A stretch of DNA of 64,000 bases from Bryobacterales bacterium (GCA_028819255.1 JAPPMB010000003.1:62001-126000), one strand, 5' to 3'; counted from the first letter of the stretch, positions 8,881 through 18,972 are shown. Notes: generated from the letters alone by a model not told the origin. Program-made: numbers and translations.

Positions 8881-9212
8881 ACCAACTGTGAAGCCCGGTC
8901 GGAACCGCAACCATCCCGAGCACACGGATTGCCGAACTGCGTGCCGGCGCCCAGAACGAGCGGGGACGTTCGTCGGCATCCCCTGAGAAGAGTTTAAACA
9001 GCGATCCGCTCGCTCATCGATTCGGCCGAGGACAACCGAAGTGGATTCGGAGACCTGGAAGCTCGGCCGGGCGACTCCGTGTCTTCCGCACCGGATCGGG
9101 TCCAGGTGCTTCCGTCGCACTAGACTGCACGTTGGGCCGACTCCCGGCCGTCCGCATCGGCAGCAGGAAGCTCCCTGCGGGTGGCATCGAGAGTTCGCCG
9201 CTTCCCGGGAGC
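8881..9212. other. Intergenic region upstream of the cox operon
   Basis: About 330 bases between the cox leader and the stop codon of the AbgT transporter gene. Apart from sequence that may hold upstream regulator sites of the cox promoter, no gene or repeat is recognised. A GTTTAAAC palindrome-like AT-rich patch occurs near 8993-9000. Confidence 0.4.
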
Positions 9213-10763
9213 CTATGGGTAGGTATAGGTCGATTGCAGGCCCAGAGGAATGCCCAGCGCCCAGTAGAGCCCCAGGGCCAGGGACCAGATGACAAGCAGA
9301 CTGACCGAATACGGCAACATCAGAGAGGTGACCGTGCCGATGCCGGTGCCCTTCACCCAGCGCTGGCAGAACGCAACCACGAGCGGAAAGTACGGCATGA
9401 GAGGCGTGACGATGTTCGTGGTGGAATCGCCAACCCGGTAGGCTGCCTGCGTGAGTTCGGGGGAAAGCCCCACCTGCATCAGGATCGGGACGAACACCGG
9501 TGCCAGCAGCGCCCACTTTCCGGATGCCGATCCGACGACCAGGTTCACCATGGCGCTCAGCACGATGATGCCGGCGATGGTCATCATGCCGGGCAGGCCC
9601 ATGGCCTTGAGCAGCTCGGCGCCTTCCACCGCGAGCAGTGCGCCCAGGTTTGACTTGGAGAACGCTGAGGTGAACTGTGCGCAGAAGAAGATCATGGTCA
9701 GGTAGTAGCCCATCGTCGACATGGACTTGCTCATGCCGGCGATGATGTCGCGATGACTTTGCACGGTTCCTGCCACATATCCGTAGACGGTGCCCGGAAT
9801 CAGGAACAGCAGGAAGATCAGTGGGATCATCGACTGCATCAGCGGCGCCGCAAAGGAACTGAGCTGTCCGTTGGGAGCACGCAGGGGGGAATCGGCCGGA
9901 AGCACCGCGAGCAGCAGCACCAGCACACCCAGCGCCATGGTCGCGAGGCCCACCCATACCCCAGTCCGTTCGTTCCGCGAAAGCGCCTGCGACTCGACGT
10001 CGTCTGCGCCCTCGCCGTCGAGCGGCGTTCCTCGCAGCCGCGGTTCGATCACGCGGTCGGTCAGGATCCATCCGACGACGATCACAAGCAGGCTCGACAC
10101 GCTCGTGAAGAGCCAGTTGCAGAGCGGGTTCACCTCGCGGCTCGAGTCCAGGATCTGTGCCGCCGACTGGGTGAATCCCTGGAGCAGGGGATCAATGGCC
10201 GACGGGATGAAGTTCGCGCTGAAGCCGCCTGAGACCCCCGCGAACGCGCAGGCGATCCCCGCGAGGGGATGCCGGCCGGCGGCGTGAAAGATGACGCCTC
10301 CCAGCGGAATCACAAGCACGTAGCCGACATCTGCCGCCGTGTGGCTGATGATCGCCACCAGAAGCAGCATTGGGGACAGCAGGCTGCGCGGAGTGATCCC
10401 CACTAGCCCCTTCAGAAGTGCCCGGATGAATCCGGTGTGCTCAGCGACACCGACTCCCAGCAGCGCTACAAGAACGACTCCAAGCGGTGCAAAGCCGGTG
10501 AACACCGTCACCATGCTGGCCAGGAAACCGGCCAGGCTTGGTCCCGAAAGCTGGTTCTCGACCGTGAGCGTCCGCGCTCCGTCCTTGGCCGGAACGGTGA
10601 ATTCGTAGCCCGCCAGCAGCCAAGAGACGATCCAGACTGCGCCAAGGGCTATGACGAAGAGCGCAGCGGGGTCCGGCAAGCGATTGCCGACCCGCTCAAC
10701 CCAGAAAAGTGCCCTCTGGACCCTGGTTGGAGGTGATTCGCGGGATGCATCGGAGGTCGCCAT
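9213..10763 (-). CDS. AbgT-family transporter (aminobenzoyl-glutamate transporter-like)
   Basis: A 516-residue membrane protein with about 11-13 hydrophobic segments. The sequence HTGFIRALLKGLVG, the SHTAADVGYVLVIPLG motif and the VGSASGKWALLAPVFVPI and GDSTTNIVTPLMPYFPL loops are signatures of AbgT transporters. E. coli AbgT imports p-aminobenzoyl-glutamate; other members such as MtrF export sulfonamides, so the substrate here is open. The correct start is the ATG at 10763 (MATSDASRESP); the frame stays open far upstream but that part lies antisense to the sodium symporter gene and is not coding. Confidence 0.9.
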   Translation of the reverse strand: MATSDASRESPPTRVQRALFWVERVGNRLPDPAALFVIALGAVWIVSWLLAGYEFTVPAKDGARTLTVENQLSGPSLAGFLASMVTVFTGFAPLGVVLVALLGVGVAEHTGFIRALLKGLVGITPRSLLSPMLLLVAIISHTAADVGYVLVIPLGGVIFHAAGRHPLAGIACAFAGVSGGFSANFIPSAIDPLLQGFTQSAAQILDSSREVNPLCNWLFTSVSSLLVIVVGWILTDRVIEPRLRGTPLDGEGADDVESQALSRNERTGVWVGLATMALGVLVLLLAVLPADSPLRAPNGQLSSFAAPLMQSMIPLIFLLFLIPGTVYGYVAGTVQSHRDIIAGMSKSMSTMGYYLTMIFFCAQFTSAFSKSNLGALLAVEGAELLKAMGLPGMMTIAGIIVLSAMVNLVVGSASGKWALLAPVFVPILMQVGLSPELTQAAYRVGDSTTNIVTPLMPYFPLVVAFCQRWVKGTGIGTVTSLMLPYSVSLLVIWSLALGLYWALGIPLGLQSTYTYP

Positions 10764-11264
10764 GGCTGGAGAGGAACTCCAGTATAGTGATGGCGAACGG
10801 CGCCCGACCCTGCGGACCCCCGTATCCGGCCGGAAGGGGATCGCCGGCGTCTTGGGAAGCCGGTTCACCATCGGCCGGTTGGGGCGCTTGGAAATCCGCG
10901 AGTCGTGGGTCCGGGAGAGCGACTGCCAGGCGTCCCGCCAGGGGGCGTCCCCGCGCTCGGCCTGCCGCAGGACTTGGCCACGCTCATTTCGGTTCCGCCT
11001 GAACCGCGCTGAGCCCGCTCCGGCATCCGCCGGGGACCTGAACCGGTCGCCAAACTCATCGGCGACCGGCCAACGCAGGCCGAAGAGGTCGAGGCGGGCC
11101 GGCCGAGAGGCCCCACCCGGTCGGTCGGGAAGGCAAGCCGCCCCATCTGGCGAACCACGCAGCTCCTTCCGCTCCACCGCTCCCCGTGTGCCACAATCGC
11201 CGTTGTTGGACGGACTGCCAGCGATTCGACGGAGTTGGCTGCAGGGGCGTTGACGTACTGATCC
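10764..11264. other. Divergent intergenic region between two transporter genes
   Basis: Five hundred bases between the starts of the AbgT gene (leftward) and the sodium symporter gene (rightward). A TATACT hexamer on the minus strand (complement of 10781-10786), about 18 bases upstream of the AbgT start, could be its -10 box, but no -35 is convincing. No small gene or RNA structure was recognised. Confidence 0.4.
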
Positions 11265-12818
11265 ATGGCGCAGGCGCGGTTCGGCTCCAGATGGGCAATG
11301 ATGCTCGCCATGCTCGGCATGGCTGTCGGCACCGGCAACATTTGGCGATTCCCTCGGATCGCTGCCAAGAACGGCGGCGGCGAGTTCCTTGTTGCGTGGA
11401 TCGCTTTCCTGTTTCTGTGGTCGATTCCGCTGATCCTCCTGGAATTCGGGATGGGGCGAAAGACCCGCTCGGGGCCCGTCCGGGCGTTCGTGAGCATGGC
11501 AGGGCCCGGATGGGCGTGGACGGGGGCCATGGTCGTCTGCGTCTGCACCGGAATCCTCTGCTATTACTCCGTGGTCGCGGGCTGGACGGCCCGCTACGCC
11601 GTGGCAGCGTTCGGCGGAGAGCTTGCAGCCGCTGTTCCGGGCGCGTTCTGGACCGACTTCACGTCGTCGGCGTGGCCCGCCGCGTGCCATGCGGTCATGC
11701 TCACTCTGGCCGTCGTGGTTGTGGCCAAGGGCGTGACGGCGATCGAGAGGGTCGCCAAGGTCCTCATGCCGGCCCTGATCGCCTTGGTTTTCGTTTTGGT
11801 CGTGCGGGCGGCGACGCTTCCCGGAGCCGGGGAGGGCTTGGCCTACCTGTTCGGCATTGACTGGGGCCAGCTGACGAGGGCCCAGATCTGGATCGAAGCT
11901 CTGACGCAGAACGCTTGGGACACGGGTGCCGGCTGGGGTCTGGTCCTCTGCTACGCGGCCTACCAGCGCGACCGCGAGGACACGGCGCTCAACAGCTTCG
12001 TCCTGCCAGCCGCGAACAACACGATTTCGCTGCTCGCAGGGATCATGGTCATCTGCACTGTCTTCTCGGCGGTGCCGGCCCTCCTCGAGCGGGCAGCAAC
12101 GGATCCGAGTCAGCTGCGAGGATTGGGATCTCTGGAGCAGGCTGTCCGTGAAGGGCAGCAGTTCTCTGCCCGGCTCATGCAGGACACCGTGTTCTCGGAG
12201 GACAATGCCGGCATCACGTTCATCTGGATGCCCGAGCTGTTCCGCTCGCTGCCTCACGGGCGACTTTTCATGGCCCTGTTCTTCGCAGCTCTCGCCTTTG
12301 CCGCATTCACGAGCCTGATCGCGATGGTCGAGGTGGCCGTGCGCGCTCTTGGAGACGCGGGGTTCGATCGCCGGAAGGCGGTCGTCGGCGTGGGGGCGGC
12401 CGGGTTTCTCGTCGGCCTGCCTTCCGCACTCAGCCTAGGCGTCCTGGACAATCAGGACTGGGTCTGGAGCGTCGCCCTGATCCTCTCCGGGCTTTTCTTC
12501 GCTCTCGCCGTCGGTCGATATGGCGTGCGGAGGTTTCGAGAAGAGACGCTAAATCACGAGCATTCCGATGTTCGGATCGGCTCCTGGTGGGATTTCGTGA
12601 TCCGGGCAGTCGTCCCGTTCGAAGCGGTTGTGCTGACGACCTGGCTTCTCTACCAGGCTTCGCGGGACGATCCGGCAGGCTGGTTCGTGCCATTCGGCGC
12701 TGACCATGTCTTCAGTGTCGGCACCGTCCTCGTCCAGGTGGGAGTCGTGGCTCTCGTGCTCCTGCTTCTCAATCGGAAGCTTGCCGCATCGGTGCGGGTC
12801 GGAGGCTTCCCCACGTGA
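11265..12818 (+). CDS. Neurotransmitter:sodium symporter (NSS/SNF) family transporter
   Basis: A 517-residue polytopic protein of the LeuT fold. The N-terminus has SRWAMMLAMLGMAVGTGNIWRFPR, matching the unwound TM1 sodium- and substrate-binding motif (GNxWRFP) of NSS proteins, followed by the NGGGEFLVAW element. NSS carriers use sodium to import amino acids or their derivatives. The stop codon overlaps the GTG start of the ornithine cyclodeaminase-family gene by 4 bases, so the pair is an operon and the carrier probably supplies the substrate of that pathway. Confidence 0.92.
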   Translation: MAQARFGSRWAMMLAMLGMAVGTGNIWRFPRIAAKNGGGEFLVAWIAFLFLWSIPLILLEFGMGRKTRSGPVRAFVSMAGPGWAWTGAMVVCVCTGILCYYSVVAGWTARYAVAAFGGELAAAVPGAFWTDFTSSAWPAACHAVMLTLAVVVVAKGVTAIERVAKVLMPALIALVFVLVVRAATLPGAGEGLAYLFGIDWGQLTRAQIWIEALTQNAWDTGAGWGLVLCYAAYQRDREDTALNSFVLPAANNTISLLAGIMVICTVFSAVPALLERAATDPSQLRGLGSLEQAVREGQQFSARLMQDTVFSEDNAGITFIWMPELFRSLPHGRLFMALFFAALAFAAFTSLIAMVEVAVRALGDAGFDRRKAVVGVGAAGFLVGLPSALSLGVLDNQDWVWSVALILSGLFFALAVGRYGVRRFREETLNHEHSDVRIGSWWDFVIRAVVPFEAVVLTTWLLYQASRDDPAGWFVPFGADHVFSVGTVLVQVGVVALVLLLLNRKLAASVRVGGFPT

Positions 12819-13804
12819 GGGCGCTCGGGCCGTCCGAGATCGCACGGGCCCTGCCGATGGCGGATGCCGTCGAGGCCATGCGGGACGCGTTTGCCGCGCA
12901 TGCGGAGGGCACGGTGCTCGCGCCCGCGCGGTCCGTGCTTCGGACAGGCGGCGGATCCGGTGCCACGCTTGTCATGCCGGCGGCGCTGGAGGCGGCTGAT
13001 CTGCCCCTGCTGGCAGTGAAGGTGGTTTCCGTGTTTCCGGAGAATCGCCGGCACGGCCTGCCCTCGATCCATGGCACCGTGCTGGCCATCGATGCGGCCA
13101 CCGGCGTGCCCAAGGCCCTGCTCGACGGCGCCTCCCTGACTGCAATCCGCACGGCCGCGGCCTGCGGAGTTGCGGCCGACTGTCTCGCCCGCCCCGAGAG
13201 CCGGGTGCTGGCCGTGTTCGGCAGTGGCGTCCACGCCCGCACGCAGGTGGAAGCCATGCGGACTGTCCGCGGAATCGAGGAAGTGCGCATCTTCAATCCC
13301 AACGTGCCTTCGGCCAGAGCAATGGCTGACGAGCTTGCAATGTCGTCCTCCGCGCCCTGCGGATTCCGCGCCGTCGGGTCGCCCGCCGCGGCACTGGCAG
13401 GCGCCGACATCGCCTGCGCCGCCACAACGTCACGGGTGCCTGTGTTCGAAGACGCGGACGTCCCGGATGGGCTTCACCTCAGCGCGATCGGCTCGTTCAA
13501 GCCCAAGGACCGGGAGATTCCGGGAGCCACGGTCGCTAGGGCGCGGATCGTGGTGGACGACCGCGAGTCGGCGCTGGAGGAGGCGGGAGACCTTCTGATC
13601 CCCATGAGCGAAGGGCTCATTGACGAGGGCAGCATTCACTGTTCCCTTGGGGACCTGGTTCTGGATCGCTGCGAGGGGCGCGCCTCGTCCACCCAGGTGA
13701 CCCTGTTCAAGTCGGTCGGGCTGGCGGTCCAGGACGTCGTTGCCACCCAGGCGGTTCTGCGGCGAGCCGCGGCGCTCGGCTTGGGCGGAAGCGGGGTCTG
13801 GTAG
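12815..13804 (+). CDS. Ornithine cyclodeaminase / mu-crystallin family protein
   Basis: A 329-residue NAD(P)-dependent protein of the OCD/mu-crystallin family. An N-terminal substrate domain contains MPAALEAADLPLLAVKVVSVFPENRRHGLPS with the catalytic-region lysine, and the Rossmann domain begins at VLAVFGSGVHARTQVEAM (GxGxxA/R-type dinucleotide motif). Members include ornithine cyclodeaminase, alanine dehydrogenase, ketimine reductase and delta1-pyrroline-2-carboxylate reductase. The last is favoured here because the adjacent convergent gene encodes a dehydratase resembling cis-3-hydroxyproline dehydratase, whose product is pyrroline-2-carboxylate. Start is GTG overlapping the transporter stop. 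Confidence 0.88.
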   Translation: MRALGPSEIARALPMADAVEAMRDAFAAHAEGTVLAPARSVLRTGGGSGATLVMPAALEAADLPLLAVKVVSVFPENRRHGLPSIHGTVLAIDAATGVPKALLDGASLTAIRTAAACGVAADCLARPESRVLAVFGSGVHARTQVEAMRTVRGIEEVRIFNPNVPSARAMADELAMSSSAPCGFRAVGSPAAALAGADIACAATTSRVPVFEDADVPDGLHLSAIGSFKPKDREIPGATVARARIVVDDRESALEEAGDLLIPMSEGLIDEGSIHCSLGDLVLDRCEGRASSTQVTLFKSVGLAVQDVVATQAVLRRAAALGLGGSGVW

Positions 13805-13806
13805 GC

Positions 13807-14910
13807 CTATTCGACGACTAGGACCGGCTCGCCAAGCACCTCCCGCCGGGGCTCCAGGCCGAGCCCCGGCGCAGCCGGCGCGGCCAGCCGCCCTCGCTGG
13901 CGGACGGGAGGGTTTCTCGCTGTGCTTACCGTCACGTAGCTGTTGAAGTCTGTCGAGGTGAAAAGAAACTGGGGCGGCGTGCTGTGCGCCAAGTGCGCGA
14001 TCGCCGCCGTCGTGAAGTCGCCGCCCCAGGTGTCCTCCACGGTCATTGCGATGCCCAGCGACACGCAAAGGTCCCGAAGCTGACTGGCCTTCGTCAGGCC
14101 TCCGAGCTTGCTGATCTTGAGGTTGATCACGTCCATCGCGGCATCCCCGTTCGCCCGCAGCAGGGCGCCGACGCTGGCGATGGATTCGTCCAGAACAAAG
14201 GGATGGCGCGTGTGTCGGCGGACGGACAGGCACTCCTCGTACGACAGGCAGGGCTGTTCGATGTAGACGTCGACGTCCCGGACCGCCCGAACGACCCTCA
14301 TCGCGTCGTGCATGAGCCAACCGGTGTTGGCGTCGGCGATCAGGCGGTCTCCCGGGCCGACCACGGCGGCGGCGGCCCGGATGCGCTCGACGTCCTCCGC
14401 CGGGTCCGCCCCGACTTTCAACTGGAACCGCGTGTAGCCCTCCGCGCGGTGCGTCGAGACGAGCTCGGCCATTCTCGCCGGAGTCTCTTGGGAAATCGCG
14501 CGATACAGTACGAAGTCATCGGCCTGCCGCCCTCCCAGCAGGCTGGAGATCGGAAGGCCTGCGACCCGACCGAGGATGTCCCAGCAGGCGATGTCGATAG
14601 GGGATTTGACGTAGGGGTGCCCCTTCAGGGCCTCGTCCATCCTCCTGTTCAGGACTCCGAGACAGGTGGGGTCCATGCCGATCAGGCTCGGTCCGATCTT
14701 GGCGATGCCGGTCCGGGCACCCTCGGCAAAGGCCGGGAGATAGGCCGGTCCCAGCGGACAGACCTCGCCGTACCCGCAAACGCCCTCGTCGGTATCGACC
14801 TGCACAAGCGTGCTGTCGAACACGGAGACCGTGTTGCCGCCGGACCAGTTGTAGGGTCCCTCAGCCAGCGGCAGGTCCGTTTGGTAGGCGCTGATCTTCC
14901 GGATCTTCAT
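13807..14910 (-). CDS. Enolase-superfamily dehydratase, cis-3-hydroxyproline dehydratase-like
   Basis: A 367-residue member of the mandelate racemase subgroup. The barrel shows Lys165 in RFQLKVG, metal ligands Asp193 (DANTG), Glu218 (IEQPC) and Asp241 (VLDES), and the opposite-face base Lys265 (LKISK). The N-terminal capping domain with [14 protein letters not shown] and [12 protein letters not shown] resembles the cis-3-hydroxy-L-proline dehydratase / hydroxyproline-betaine epimerase branch. Two catalytic lysines in place of Lys/His is the pattern of that branch. The start ATG at 14910 is 14 bases after the permease stop. It is convergent with the OCD-family gene (2 bases between stops). Exact substrate is inference. 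Confidence 0.82.
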   Translation of the reverse strand: MKIRKISAYQTDLPLAEGPYNWSGGNTVSVFDSTLVQVDTDEGVCGYGEVCPLGPAYLPAFAEGARTGIAKIGPSLIGMDPTCLGVLNRRMDEALKGHPYVKSPIDIACWDILGRVAGLPISSLLGGRQADDFVLYRAISQETPARMAELVSTHRAEGYTRFQLKVGADPAEDVERIRAAAAVVGPGDRLIADANTGWLMHDAMRVVRAVRDVDVYIEQPCLSYEECLSVRRHTRHPFVLDESIASVGALLRANGDAAMDVINLKISKLGGLTKASQLRDLCVSLGIAMTVEDTWGGDFTTAAIAHLAHSTPPQFLFTSTDFNSYVTVSTARNPPVRQRGRLAAPAAPGLGLEPRREVLGEPVLVVE

Positions 14911-14924
14911 GGGGTCGAAGCTTC

Positions 14925-16619
14925 CTAGCCGTGCGTGCCGTCCTTTCGTGACCGGTCGCGAAGCGTAAAGAACACCGTGCCCGCGACGAAGTACACAAGC
15001 GTGGGGATCGTCAGGTGCGAATGCAGGTCTGCCAGCGCTGCCCCGTAAGTTTCCGGCGGAGTGCCCAGCAAGGAGTAGCCAAGCCAGAGACACGAGCCGA
15101 GTGCGGCCGCCGCCGCAAAACCCGACACTCGCTCGGACCAGGACTTGGGAGTGGCCGCCGGGCTCGGCGCCGGCCCGGAAGCCGGGACGCTGCGGCGGGG
15201 CCGCGGTGCTTCCGCCGGCCCCGCCTCGCCGGCCCCCATCGCCTTCGCCAGGAGCCAGTACGAAACCATGGCGAACGCGTAGACCGGGAGGAACAGGAAG
15301 AAGAGGTGCAGGAGGCCGCTCCTTTCGAGACCAATGGCTGCCGCAACGGAGGTGCCCCACGCCAGCAGGGCGGCCCAGTTGAGTGTCAGGCCCTTGCTGG
15401 TCGCCCAGTACCGGTTCAGTCCGGTCCTGGGGAAGATCCAGTGTTCAGTGACGACGATGGCGCCAATCGGCGAGATCAGGAGGCCGTAGATCGCCACGTA
15501 GTCCAGCAGGCCCGTGAACACGAACGGGAAGCATGCAACCACCGTGGTTGCGATTCCCGCGACGAGCGTGACCTTTGCCCGCGACCAGTTGGGCGTCACC
15601 GCCTGTAGCGCCAGGCCCACGCGATACAGCGTCGGGTTGGAAGTCGTCCATCCGGCGATGACCACGGCAAGCGCCCCGACCCATCCCAGAGCCTGGTAGC
15701 CGACCTCGCCCGCATCGAGCTGCACCAGGTGCTGACCCATCAGCAGGGCCGCGCCGGCGCCCATCAGTCCGGCGCAGATCCAGGCCAGGTAGTGGCCGAG
15801 GAACATTCCGAAGGACGAGTAGAGTCCGTACGAGGCCTTCCGCGCGAACCGGAACAGCGCCATGTCGGACAGGGCTCCGTGCATGCCAAGGTTGCAGATC
15901 CACGCGAAGGCGGCGACCTTCCAGAAGCCCATGGGCTCGCTGCCATCAGGCGTCTGCCCTGTCCAGACGGTACGGCCAGCCATTTCGAAGAAACCGTTTC
16001 CGCCCGCCGCCTCGAAGAGTTCCGGCAGCACGGCGATTGCTCCGACGATGAACATCAGGAACATCCATGGGGAGCAGACCGTGGCGAATGTCGCCAGCCT
16101 CTTGAATCCAAGGACCGCCAGCGTCACCACGACGGCACCGACTCCAAGAACGACCAACACGAACCGGAAGTCAGTCGGATACCAGTCCAGCTGCGGCGGG
16201 ATCCCGAACGGTATTCGCACGGCCGAGGCCGAGACGGTGATCATGCAGCCCGCCATGATCGAGTACAGGACGGCGTTGACGACGTTGTAGATCGATGTTA
16301 GCCGCGGGCCCCCTATCTTCCGCAGGTACCAGTACAGGGTGAGGCGCGTGTCCACTGCGAGCGGCGCGCAGACAAGCGTCCAGGTGAGCACGGCCAGCAG
16401 GTTGCCGATGACCAGGCCGAAGAAGATGTCGTGAACGCTGGCGCCCCAGTTCACAAAGGTCACGCCGATGACGAATTCGGTCGCGGCGACATGCTCCCCC
16501 GCATACGCCCCTGCGAAGTATCCAGGCCCGAGCAGCCGTGACTTGGGAATGGGCTCCCGGTCGAATTCGTAAAGGAACTCGGGATCGTGGCTGGCGGAGA
16601 CTGTCTGCGTCGCACTCAT
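14925..16619 (-). CDS. NCS1-type (purine-cytosine permease-like) transporter
   Basis: A 564-residue membrane protein with about 12 transmembrane segments and a soluble, proline-rich insert near residues 455-490 before the last pair of helices. The opening ([31 protein letters not shown]) and the later [12 protein letters not shown] loop are like cytosine/purine permeases and related nucleobase or carboxylate carriers. An AAGGAGC ribosome site stands 7 bases before the ATG. It lies between rhaA and the dehydratase gene, in the same direction with short gaps (34 and 14 bases), so it likely imports the substrate of one of them. Confidence 0.8.
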   Translation of the reverse strand: MSATQTVSASHDPEFLYEFDREPIPKSRLLGPGYFAGAYAGEHVAATEFVIGVTFVNWGASVHDIFFGLVIGNLLAVLTWTLVCAPLAVDTRLTLYWYLRKIGGPRLTSIYNVVNAVLYSIMAGCMITVSASAVRIPFGIPPQLDWYPTDFRFVLVVLGVGAVVVTLAVLGFKRLATFATVCSPWMFLMFIVGAIAVLPELFEAAGGNGFFEMAGRTVWTGQTPDGSEPMGFWKVAAFAWICNLGMHGALSDMALFRFARKASYGLYSSFGMFLGHYLAWICAGLMGAGAALLMGQHLVQLDAGEVGYQALGWVGALAVVIAGWTTSNPTLYRVGLALQAVTPNWSRAKVTLVAGIATTVVACFPFVFTGLLDYVAIYGLLISPIGAIVVTEHWIFPRTGLNRYWATSKGLTLNWAALLAWGTSVAAAIGLERSGLLHLFFLFLPVYAFAMVSYWLLAKAMGAGEAGPAEAPRPRRSVPASGPAPSPAATPKSWSERVSGFAAAAALGSCLWLGYSLLGTPPETYGAALADLHSHLTIPTLVYFVAGTVFFTLRDRSRKDGTHG

Positions 16620-16653
16620 TGATTGGCTCCTTGGTCCGTTCCGGTGTCTGCCT

Positions 16654-17907
16654 TCACCTTCGGCCCGTCACGGACTCCTCGTATGCCCGCACCTGGTCGA
16701 GCCATGCCGATTCCTGCGGAACGCCCCGCATTTCGCAGTAGTGGTCCCAGACGGCGCCGAACGGCATCGTCAGCATCTGCTCGAGCAGGGCCAGACGACC
16801 CGTAAAGTCACCGTCTTGCTCCATCCGGCGGAGTCCCGCCGAGGGCTCGAGCAGGGCCATCAGCAGGGCCTTCAGCATCGCCCGGGCCCCGATCACCCAG
16901 GCAGCCACGCGGTTGATGCTCGCATCGAAGAAATCCAGCCCGATATGCACCCTGGACATGTACCTTCCGCGAACGAGTTCCTTTGCGATCTCGCGCAGCT
17001 CATCCGAGACCAGGACCACATGATCACTGTCCCAGCGCACGCCGCGACTCACATGCAGCAGCAGGCGATCGACCCACAGCAGCACCGAGGAAATCTTGTC
17101 CGAGACGACCTCGGTCGGGTGGAAGTGGCCCGCATCCAGGCAGAGGACGGTGCCCCGGGATGCCGCATAGCCGAGGTAGAACTCGTGGGATCCGACCACA
17201 TAGCACTCCGAGCCGAGCCCGAAGAGCTTGCATTCGACCGCGTCAATATTGTGCTGCGGATCCAGCGGCTCGCTGAAGACGGCATCCAGCGCTTCCACGA
17301 GCCGCTCCCGCGGCGTCCGTCGGTCGGCTGGCAGATCCTTGTATCCGTCGGGGATCCAGACGTTGGTCAGGCAGGGCGTGCCGAGCGCCTTGCCGAACGA
17401 TGCGCCGATCCTGCGGCAGGCCTTCGCGTGCTCGACCCAGAACTGGCGGATGCCGGGATCCGAATGAGCGAGGGTGAACCCGTCGGCTGCCATGGGGTGC
17501 GCGAAGAACGTGGGATTGAAGTCCAGCCCCAGATTCCGGTCTCTTGCCCAGTCGCACCAGCCGCTGAAGTGCTCTGGCTGCAGCTCGTCGCGTCCGATCC
17601 TCCTGCCGTCGGTCTCGGCGTAGATGGCGTGCAGGTTGAACCGATGGCGGCCGGGAATCAGAGACAGCGCCGACTCGAAGTCCATCCGAAGCTCCGACGG
17701 CGACCTCGCCTGGCCGGGGTAGTTCCCGGTGACGGCCAGTCCACCGCCGACTTCCCCGGTTCCCCCCTCGAACCCTCGGATGTCGTCACCCTGCCAGCAG
17801 TGGATCGAGAGGGGTATCGAGGAGAGGGCCTGAAGTGCCGAGTCGCAGTCAACGCCCAAACCAGCGTAGCGCTCCCGGGCAAGCGCGTATGCTTGCTGCG
17901 CTGACAA
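16654..17907 (-). CDS. rhaA: L-rhamnose isomerase
   Basis: A ~417-residue TIM-barrel isomerase converting L-rhamnose to L-rhamnulose. Colinear with E. coli RhaA over its whole length: [65 protein letters not shown] (metal Glu), [17 protein letters not shown] (metal Asp and His), and VRWDSDHVV. The metal-binding acidic and histidine residues are retained. No ATG precedes the domain at the right distance: the best guess is TTG at 17907; an ATT at 17922 has an AAGGCGG sequence 7 bases before it. No rhamnulokinase or aldolase gene is nearby, so the pathway is incomplete in this window. Confidence 0.9.
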   Translation of the reverse strand: MSAQQAYALARERYAGLGVDCDSALQALSSIPLSIHCWQGDDIRGFEGGTGEVGGGLAVTGNYPGQARSPSELRMDFESALSLIPGRHRFNLHAIYAETDGRRIGRDELQPEHFSGWCDWARDRNLGLDFNPTFFAHPMAADGFTLAHSDPGIRQFWVEHAKACRRIGASFGKALGTPCLTNVWIPDGYKDLPADRRTPRERLVEALDAVFSEPLDPQHNIDAVECKLFGLGSECYVVGSHEFYLGYAASRGTVLCLDAGHFHPTEVVSDKISSVLLWVDRLLLHVSRGVRWDSDHVVLVSDELREIAKELVRGRYMSRVHIGLDFFDASINRVAAWVIGARAMLKALLMALLEPSAGLRRMEQDGDFTGRLALLEQMLTMPFGAVWDHYCEMRGVPQESAWLDQVRAYEESVTGRR

Positions 17908-18501
17908 GATGCAATCAAGAATAGACCATCCGCCTTGCGGGGACTCGGCTGGGCGGCCGGGCTGCCGCGCCCCGCGGTCGCGATCCAGGCGGGACAAGGG
18001 GTTCTCGCGAGCCCTTCGCAATCTCGGTTCTGCCCGCTTCGAGTCCGACCGCGTGGCCCGGAGCCGCATTGGTCAGGGAGTGGCGGCAGGGTCGGGAGTT
18101 GGGGCACCAGTGTGGGGAACGGCGAGTTCAGGGTAGCCCGACGGAGGCCGCGAAGCGACCGAGACCGGTTGGTGAACAATCCTCACAGAAGAATCGTCAA
18201 CGAAGGTCTGTCGAAACTGATTCGCAGAAGCCCCAGATCTTCCGGACTGGGATGACGGCGATCGCGCGGCGCGTGAGCGACGGGCGGATGCCGGGCTGGA
18301 TCGAACAGATGCCCATTGCCGCGCCTGCCCCCTCCTACACGAGGTCCGTTGCAGATGATCCCGACCCCTGGGACCGTCAGTCGAGCAATGCCGCATTCTC
18401 CCCTAATTCGCGCTCCTCGCGGCATCTGCTCTGTCGCGCCGGGCCTGACTGCCAAGTCCAGAGGGCCTGCAGTCCGGACCCTCGGCGATTCGACTGGCGG
18501 C
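17908..18501. other. Intergenic region between rhaA and the bacterioferritin gene
   Basis: Nearly 600 bases downstream of the bacterioferritin stop codon and upstream of rhaA. It should hold the rhaA operon promoter, but no clear -35/-10 pair or palindrome was recognised. Open frames here are low-complexity and not supported. Confidence 0.4.
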
Positions 18502-18972
18502 TCACCTGCGCATTTGCTGGGAAAGGTACAGTCCGAGCCCGGCATCGCTAATGATTTGCAGTTGGGACTCGAGCCAGTCGATCCTTAATTCCTCATCCGC
18601 GAGAATGCTCTCCAACAACTCCCTTGACGCGTCGTCTTCATGCTTGACGCAGACATCGATTCCCGCATTGGCGCAATTGGCCGTGTCTCTGGCAAGCTTG
18701 CGGTCACGTGCGTGAATCTGGCCGACGTCGGTTCCGATCCGAAGGTGGTAGGTGTCGCGCAAGTTGGGCATCCCCTCGAGGAACAGGATCCGGTCCACGA
18801 GCTGCTCCGCGAACACCATGTTCCTGATCGATGCCTTGCGGATGGCGTGGGCGATGCCTTCGTATCCCCAATCCAGGCACATGCGGGCGTGGAGGAAGGA
18901 CTGGTTGATGGCGGTCAACTCGTACTTGAGGAGCTGACGCAACGAGGTAAGTACATTGGGGTTGCCCTTCAT
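18502..18972 (-). CDS. bfr: Bacterioferritin with a degenerate ferroxidase centre
   Basis: A 156-residue four-helix protein that aligns with E. coli Bfr without gaps through residue 135 (same ILFLEG at 62-67 and DWLE at 132-135). The haem-ligand Met52 is kept. Of the six diiron ligands only Glu18 and Glu127 remain: position 51 is Asn, 54 Phe, 94 Ala and 130 Arg. Tyr25 is Ser. Such subunits cannot build a normal ferroxidase site. In some Bfr proteins a haem-binding subunit without ferroxidase residues co-assembles with a second, competent subunit; no such partner is encoded in this window. It is a single-gene unit. Confidence 0.9.
   Translation of the reverse strand: MKGNPNVLTSLRQLLKYELTAINQSFLHARMCLDWGYEGIAHAIRKASIRNMVFAEQLVDRILFLEGMPNLRDTYHLRIGTDVGQIHARDRKLARDTANCANAGIDVCVKHEDDASRELLESILADEELRIDWLESQLQIISDAGLGLYLSQQMRR

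Noticed and set aside
10764-12257. Long upstream extension of the AbgT reading frame on the minus strand
   Set aside because: It lies entirely antisense to the sodium symporter gene, has no family motifs, and the real start is the ATG at 10763.
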